This document shows positions 56,951 to 64,000 of a stretch of 64,000 bases of DNA, in pieces. The translations under genes were made by a program, and so were the position numbers. The notes under the pieces were generated by a model. It was given only the letters and a program-made list of their open reading frames with translations. It was not told where the DNA came from and searched no databases. Each line of letters opens with the position of its first letter. Positions within the stretch are counted from its first letter, which is position 1. Source of the stretch: Dichetophora obliterata (lineage: Eukaryota > Arthropoda > Insecta > Diptera > Sciomyzidae); contig OY986437.1 of assembly GCA_963920525.1 (NCBI GenBank), forward strand, positions 93,892,213 through 93,956,212, read 5' to 3'.

Positions 56951-57709
56951 AATTAAATAGTTTAAAACTAAAAAATTGTCTAATATTATTTTAAAAATTT
57001 GAGAGCGGAAAAGGAAATGCTGTAAATTGGTTACACTTTAACAGCATTGCAGTAGTTTCATGTATTCACGGTTTTATTTTTGTTGTCATTTCTCGTCAAC
57101 TGTCAAGTTTTAGTAGTTTTTCACGTCTTTTTAACCTGACCAGCGCATCCTTAATAGGACCTTTTAACAGGACCCTTTGGCTAGACGTTTGTTATTCTAT
57201 TTCTTTCATCAATCTTTATTGTCAATGACGGCAGCGTTTTCGAGCAATTCTGCCTTAAGCACCGTGCGCTTCTTCTATAATGTCTATACTAAGCAAAAAA
57301 GTTTATAAACTGTTACAGAAACATCTAACATGTAAACATTGGTGAAAAATCAAATGAATCAAGTCATAGAGTCTGTATTATAAGTCACACAACTTAAAGT
57401 CAAATTAAATGTTTAAATTTAACTGTTTTTTATAACTTTTGTACAGTACCGTAATTCGGTGAAACTCTGAAAAATAAAAGAACAATTTTTTTACTCTTTT
57501 CACCAAACTTCCTGAAAACTTTAGTCCGGAAATTCTATATGAATATGGGCATTTCAACAGAAAAGTCTACCGCGACCAAAAAATTAGAACTTATTAAAAA
57601 GTTATTATTTGATGATATTATCTAAGTGAAATATTTTAATTGTATTAATATAAGCAATTTCTACATAAATTTATTAACCATGATGATCAAATCGTCTGCT
57701 CTGTTGTAC

Positions 57710-58680
57710 ACGGAAAAATATAATTAAAAAAATTTCAATGAAAGCTGTTCATTAAATTTTTCTTGACCATTTTATGAATAAATTCATTATTTTTAATGGT
57801 TTTTTCGTTAACTTAACAAAAATTTTCATTAAAGTTTCTGAACGAGTTCACAAATTTAAATGAAAGCAATTCATAAATATTTCTTCAGAGCAACTCTGAA
57901 ATATGAATTTATGAATAAGTTAAAGAACACTCTTCATTAAAATTGCTTTATTGTAGCGGTGGGTAATGAATAACACAAATTGTTCTATTTCATTGTTGTT
58001 GGTAAAGAGTAATAAGTTAAAAGTGCTTAGAAGTAAATTAAAAATTAATAAAAGTGTATTTACCAGAGATTAAAGTATTTAACGTTTTAAATATTTAAAA
58101 TACTTCTTTATTTTGCGAATCAATTTCTTCCTTAAATACTTCATTTTCATTTTATGTAATAAAATAAGACTTATTATTTGCCATTTTTACTCAGAACTGT
58201 AAACATATTAATATAATAATTAAAATGTATGAAATATATACTTTTGAATATTAAAACAATACATTTTCATTTAAATTTATTATGTTACGTGTAGAAATAT
58301 TCCAACATTTCTTTCAACAATTTCATAAATAAAAATTTACTCAAATTTCCATTAAAATTTAAAAAATTTGAATGAACTTCTTCATTAATTTTATGCCCTT
58401 TTCATTAATTTTATTGAAATTGTTCATTAAATTTTTTGAACTTTTTCATTAGTTTAAAGAAATTCTTCAATAAATTTTAACGAACATATTCATAAAGTTT
58501 AATGATTTTTTCGTTTATTTTAATGAATTTATTCATTAAACTTTTTATTTAATTATGCGTTATCATTAATTTTATTCATTTAATTTCAAGTTTATAAAAA
58601 CCGTTCATTAAATTTTAACGAACATGTGCGTTGGTTCAAAAAGAACGAATATTTTCATTAAAACAATGCATAAAATCACA
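57710..58680. repeat. Repeat block of TTCATTAAATTTTAATGAA-type motifs
   Basis: Dozens of degenerate copies of TTCATTAAAATTT and TTAATGAA in both orientations, starting next to ACACGGAAAAATATAATT at about 57708. It resembles the interiors of the AT-rich MITE-like blocks at 2716, 20601, 40236 and 41548, each with its own motif. No genes. Confidence 0.5.
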
Positions 58681-60850
58681 GCAAGTCAGCAAAATCAGGC
58701 AAGAAAGGACAATATATTGAATTTGTATTTTAATTACTAAATTACAATGGAAATTTAAGTTTCGTAACGTCAGTAACGTAACGTCAGATCAAAAAGCCTA
58801 ATTAAAAAAACCAGAGAAGATTTTAAAATTTTATCACTTGAAAAATAAACTTATGTTCTTTTACACGCTTCTAAAAAAGTTGTATACAAAAAGTCTTGTC
58901 CAATTCAGAGAGTTTTGCAAATTTTGTAAATAATCCAAGTCTGAAATCACTTCAGTTTTTTGTAACGTAACCCCAGCACATATTTTTGCTTATATCTCAA
59001 AATCGACCATAAGATTGTTGTCATTGTTTTTACTTAATATAGTGCTACTTAATTACTACGCAAATATAAAAAAGGCTTTTTAAAAATTGGACATTATCAT
59101 TATTTTTTTTTAATATTTCTTCGTACAAATCGTCCGTAACGCCAGTTTGGAAATGCCCATATGTAAATAAAAAGAAATATTGTAAAATTTTTTTATCATT
59201 TTATTTAATTTTTACGAAAAGACTTCTTCTAATTCTGAGCCCAGAAGCAATAGCTGCTAAGACAGAATTAAGTTGTGGATGTAGCTCTGTCTTTAACCTT
59301 TTTCTTTATGTTCCCGAAAAGTTACGAGCTTTTAGCGAGATTTTAAGCTTAACTAAGAATTTTATAAGTTATTTAAAAATTTTTAAAAAAAATTTTCAAA
59401 ACATTTATCACTATCACACTTAACCTTCCGATGTCATGGGTTTTTGTTTTGGCACCTTATTTTCCCTCCAAAAGTAAAGCTATTATTGTCTGAAAGTAAA
59501 GTAAACCAGCAAATTACAGGTCAAGCTATTTTTTTAAATTCAATCTCTAATAAATTGAAAAATACTTTTACTGTATGGACTATTTTACGATACTGTGCAT
59601 ATTTAGCCGCTTAGTTTTTCGTGCAAAATTTAGGTAAGCACGCTCACAAAACTCATAGGGAAGATGTATTTTAATATAAAATATCATAATCTACTTCTGA
59701 AATTGCATTTAATCTAACGGCTTCAGAATAATTCGTAAATTGTACTGAAAACTGTATAAAAAATAAATTCTCGAAACGTAAGCTCTCTCTCTTAAGATTG
59801 GAAATGTCCTGGGTATTAGTTATTTATCGGAGTCACATTTTATTCTGTAAACTTATTCATTTTTTAGTTTTTAATATTGTTAATTAAATTGATTAAGTAC
59901 TAATAGCAAGAGAGCATGTGAAATATAATGCTTTCCGCGAGTAGATACGCTCATTTAAGTCCAACTTCTGATTGATTCCCAGTATAAACTCCAGTGAAAA
60001 TTTTTGTAGTGAAACGATCTTTAAGGACAAAATCATTTAGTAATGTTAGTTAATAAATAAAAAGCCGATGGAGTCCGTGAATTTTCGATCGAATCAATAT
60101 TTGTCCCGAAAATCGATCGACAACTCTATGCCGCTTAATATTCAAAGTATCATAGCTCATGTAGGTACTATTTTTTTATTGTTCTATGATTTTTTATGAA
60201 GTAGAAAAAACTGTGGGTTTTATTTCAAAAATATACTCCCAAGACCCTATTCATCCGATGACATTAAAGCTTTATTGTCATATTTCACTTCGGTTATATA
60301 GCTGCCACCACTGGCATATTTCGTTACCCCAAAGACAAAACTGCTCTCAAAACTAGACATTATAAACGTCAATACGAGAAAATAAAAACTAAAAACTGTT
60401 TATTTTTCTGAAACAAGGCTTATTTATGCACAAATAGATAAAATTCACACATTTTTATTCGCATTAAAAGTGGTCGCAATTGCCATTACAATGCCATTAC
60501 AAGAAACTATGAGTTACTGTTTAGTTTTTTGTTCCCCTGAAAAGTATCATATATTTTATATGCCTTTTTCTTCAGATCTATGTGATATATCATATTAGTT
60601 TTGTAAAATGGTAGTCCTGATATCATCTGGTGATGACCAATCATTAAAAACACATCAAGTCAGACTCGATTTTGTAATTTTCTATAAAATCTATTAATTA
60701 CAATTTTTTTTAAATGCTGATCTGGAGTAATGAAGAAAGCTCTAAATATTACCTATCTGAATAATACTAGGAATTTAAATTTTAATCGGATGAACAGTTC
60801 CAGAGAAAAAATCTTATGATGTGATTGAGGAATAAAACTAAAAAAGCAAA
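58681..60850. other. AT-rich stretch without a supported gene
   Basis: No frame longer than about 60 codons with a recognisable motif, and no terminal repeats. Confidence 0.4.
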
Positions 60851-60854
60851 CCAA

Positions 60855-61644
60855 ATATTCGGTTTCAGTTTCGGTTACGGCCAGTTTCGGCCTTTTTTGT
60901 CAGTTTCGGCTTGTTTCGGCTTGTTTCAGCTTATTTCGGCTATTCGGCCATTCGGCCATATTGAGGCCTTTTGGAAAAAATTTCCTGCATCAGTCATTTA
61001 ATTCAAATATGCATATAAGTTTGGTTTAATAAAAATATATACAATGCATTGTACAAAAAAAAAATTATGAATTCGTCTATAATTTAATTAATATTGTTAA
61101 CGCAAAACATTTTGGTTAATTTTATGTGTTCGGTACTATCATTTTTGATTTTATCATCTCTTTTGCAAATGACATTAAAGTTTTATAGGTACTGAAGCCA
61201 AAAATTGATACTTGATTAAACTTATAAACGAATTCTGCGTGTGTGAAATAAACTAAAAGAAAATGAAATATTTCTATTTATATAATAATAAACCTTAAAA
61301 TTATAAATACTTTAAACTAAAAAATACTTTGTTTTGAAGTTCTATAAAAATGTACATTGTAGATGCATACTATTTTGAGTGTGTACGATATAAAGTATGC
61401 AATACTTTTGTAATAAAAATTAAATAAAAAATGATCTCATATATTATTATATTAAACTTCAGTTATTTATTATAAAGTTCAATATTCAAATAATACTTTC
61501 TATATATTACAGTTTCTTTTTATGTGTATGAAAGAACTTTTGTTTCCTTTAAATAAAAAAAATTACTTCTAAAAACTTAAATTTTCATATTAATAACCAG
61601 TTTCGGTTTTGGCCAAAATTGCGGTTTCGGTCGGAAACTAGTTT
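60855..61644. repeat. Element bounded by TTTCGG-rich segments
   Basis: 60862-60965 is a run of imperfect AGTTTCGGCTTG / TATTCGGCCATT repeats; 61600-61644 has AGTTTCGGTTTTGGCC and GCGGTTTCGGTCGG. The 620 bp between is AT-rich and non-coding. The two ends may belong to one element, but inverted ends are not clear. Confidence 0.35.
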
Positions 61645-61732
61645 AAATCATTTGATTGAAATTAAAATAAAAATAAAAATCATCAAATCTTTCAAAATGT
61701 CAAGAATAAATGAAAGAAGCATTACATATGTA

Positions 61733-62450
61733 TCTATATATATAAAACAAAGTCGTGAAATGTGTTTGAAACTCCATAACTCCAGAATGAAGCGTCCGAT
61801 TTGCTTCGGAATTTTTTGTTGTGTTTATAATTATAAGGACAAGGTTGGTAATGACAAAATGTTTGCCACACCCCCTTTCACCGCTCAAAAATCAACAGAA
61901 ACGATATATTTGAGACAGTTTTAGTCGTATAAGATTAAAACATGGTAATTTTTTTATTTTATTATAGGAAACTATTGAAAATGGGTTTTATCGCCCCATT
62001 TTACCGCCCAAAAATCAATAAAAATGCTCTATTTTAGACGGTTTTGGTCGTATAAGATTTAAATTTGGTTAAATAGTTCGTATTGTTACTTTAAGCAACT
62101 TTACTAAAAATAGGCGTGGTTTCACTATGTTTACGCCCCTTTTTCAGGGGATATGCATGAAGTGAAGCAAACTTTAATATAAACTGAATTAAGCTCAAAT
62201 TTTGGCACTCGATTTGTTTTGAGTTATAAAACGTTTAACGGAAAAATATTTTGCCACACCCTCTTTTACCGCCTATAAATCAACAAAAATGCTATATTTT
62301 GGACAGTTTTAGTTGTATAAGACTAAAATTTGGTAATTAAGTTTAAAAAGTTACGTTCGGCAACTTAACTAAATGGTGAAAATATAAAATGTTTTTCTCC
62401 GATAAGCATGAAAATTCGTAAATGGAAGTAAGGCGGTGGAAGGACAACGC
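61733..62450 (+). mobile_element. Helitron-like 5' portion with internal repeats
   Basis: Starts TCTATATATATAAAACAAAG after an A, followed by three imperfect copies of a unit of about 170-180 bp (TTTGCCACACCCCCTTTCACC ... AAAATGCTATATTTTAGACG ... TTTTGGTCGTATAAGATT). No CTAG end was found, and sequence like another 5' terminus begins near 62480 (CTGGACCGATTTTGATG at 62523). The copy is probably 3'-truncated. Related to 1317-1500. Confidence 0.45.
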
Positions 62451-62539
62451 CTGCCGAGAAATATCTTTATACATAAAAATCTTCTATACATGGCTTTGTC
62501 ACTGAACTCTTCCTAAATAGCTGGACCGATTTTGATGAA

Positions 62540-63571
62540 ATTTGGTGTGTCAAAAGTACAAAAATACAAAATGAAAAAACATAAACAAAAAAGCAAATTA
62601 AATTTTTATGATAGGCTTTATTTTTCGATCGTGTAAAACATTCTTAAATTTTTGCGATAGAAATAATAAATAAACCATACATTTATGCAGACCATAAGAA
62701 AGAGCATTAAAAAAGCCATTTTTGGTTTTGAATATTTTTTCAACAACAAATATTTTTACCAAAGTTTTTTTCGAAATAAAGAAATTCGTTAAGGTTGTTT
62801 TTGGAATATTATAAAAATTAGAAGGGAAACGAAAATGAAAAAAATTGAAACACAATTGGACGGACAATTAATCAAAATTTAAAAAAAAAATGCAATCCTT
62901 TGTAACAAAACTGAGTTATTCACTTTCAAAGCCAGCACTTTCATTTTTGATTTAATTTTTTCTATTTCACCAAAAAATTAAATTAGTACTAAAAAATTTT
63001 TGTGTGTTTCAGGTACGAAAGTGTTTGTGGTGTCAATTTCTTGCAAATTTTAAACAACTTGCATGTTCCTATAGAAAACGAAATGTTTCTAATAAAAGAC
63101 ATCCAAGCCAACAATGTTACTTACCACAAAATTACGCAATTAGCAAATTGCAATAATATAAATTTGAAAATTCTTACATCGCAGATTATTTACCTTAAGC
63201 ATAAAGGTGCTTGATGAATCTGAGGGCCTAAGTATGTTTGGCGAAGACAAAAAACATCAAAAATTTGGGTATAAATATTTAAACATAAAAACGTGGCGGC
63301 CGAGCCACAAAGTGTAAGTGGCTCCGAAGGACCTTGGTTTAAACCTCCTTTGCAGACAATGGCATACCCCAGAGAGTTATAGACTGTATGAAAAACTTCT
63401 TGAGAACATGCAGTTTAGCTGTTTGCAGTCAGTATAAAACAAGTAGGTCCAGTTTTTGATCCATTGTGTACAACATTATATAAAACGCACAGCAGAATAG
63501 CTCATAAGAAGCCCTGTTAATATATTTTCAAGGGCTTAAATGGAAAAATTGTTTTGGAATTTTTTTATATA
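62540..63571. other. AT-rich stretch without a supported gene
   Basis: The 70-codon frame at 63002-63214 follows a TTTCAG that could be a splice acceptor, but its product is unrecognised. The 89-codon minus-strand frame at 62598-62867 is Phe/Lys-rich low complexity. Confidence 0.3.
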
Positions 63572-63926
63572 CACAGTATAAAATTTGAGGGTAAATTTTA
63601 TCTTTTTATAACATTTGTGTGGTATAAACTTTTTTTATTCCAAATAATTTATAAATTTATGCCACTCAATATTATAAAAATAATAAAACAAATATAATTT
63701 AAAAATTTTATATGGATATCATGTGTAAATCAAAATATATTCTGGTTCGAAAGTAAAAAATTCACCGAAATCGGGAAATTTAAAAATATAGTGGTTTCGA
63801 ATGGTGTGACGCGAAAAATGGTGTGGAAAAATTTATAAGATTTTATGGTATAAATTTTAAAACATTTTTGGTTTGGATTTATGTATACCAAATAGTATTA
63901 AATTTATCCTCACATTTTTTACAGTG
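63572..63926. mobile_element. 355-bp Tc1/mariner-type MITE (copy 2)
   Basis: TA-CACAGTATAAAATTTGAGG at the left and CACTGTAAAAAATGTGAGGA read inwards from the right, followed by TA. About 90% identical by eye to 32010-32369 across its length, with small indels. Confidence 0.9.
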
Positions 63927-64000
63927 TAGAAAAACACAAAATTTTCGAATAATTGCGTGAAAAATTGGGAGCACTTTGTTATGATTCAGAGAGGTTTTTT

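Overview
This window is AT-rich, intron-bearing eukaryotic DNA from an insect. The evidence favours a higher fly, possibly a tephritid: short 57-63 bp introns, a DUF229 (sulfatase-like) gene pair, and a dense mix of dipteran transposon families (hAT, Tc1, piggyBac, Helitron-like, Jockey-like LINE, a LINE with a TAAG-type tail, DUF4780-coding repeats). The organism call is inference; no marker gene fixes the species.

Only two genes look intact. They are four-exon paralogues encoding 676-residue predicted type II membrane proteins of the DUF229 / alkaline-phosphatase-like superfamily. One is at 8826-11101 on the plus strand and the other at 25641-27922 on the minus strand, arranged tail to tail with about 14.5 kb between stop codons. 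From about codon 89 to the stop codon they are nearly identical, introns 2 and 3 included. Exon 1, intron 1, the start of exon 2 and the sequence past the stop are clearly diverged. This mosaic points to gene conversion between inverted duplicates.

Almost everything else is transposon-derived. 0-8.8 kb: Helitron-like remnants, a piggyBac relic, and a 180-bp MITE with a perfect 8-bp target duplication. 11-25.6 kb (the spacer between the genes): a Helitron-like element, LINE tails, several MITEs, a hAT relic, a second transposase-like relic and a minisatellite. 28.4-31 kb: a 2.5-kb hAT element with a perfect 8-bp target duplication, carrying a nested Helitron-like element with a 118-bp minisatellite. 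31.9-38 kb: a foldback element split by a TA-flanked MITE, then a decayed Tc1 element with both terminal repeats. 39.8-43.5 kb: two opposed copies of a tRNA-related SINE, one inside a hAT element that itself splits a DUF4780-coding repeat. 45-49.4 kb: a 4.3-kb element with GGTGCCGGGACATA termini, containing tandem repeats and a LINE tail with a perfect 17-bp target duplication. 49.6-55.5 kb: a Jockey-like LINE split by a hAT-type MITE (which carries a smaller MITE) and by a 2.7-kb Helitron-like element. 55.5-64 kb: mostly AT-rich repeats.

No rRNA, convincing functional tRNA gene, CRISPR array or other cellular gene was recognised. Repeat boundaries were read by eye from terminal repeats and flanking duplications; family names are from general knowledge of these families and were not searched.
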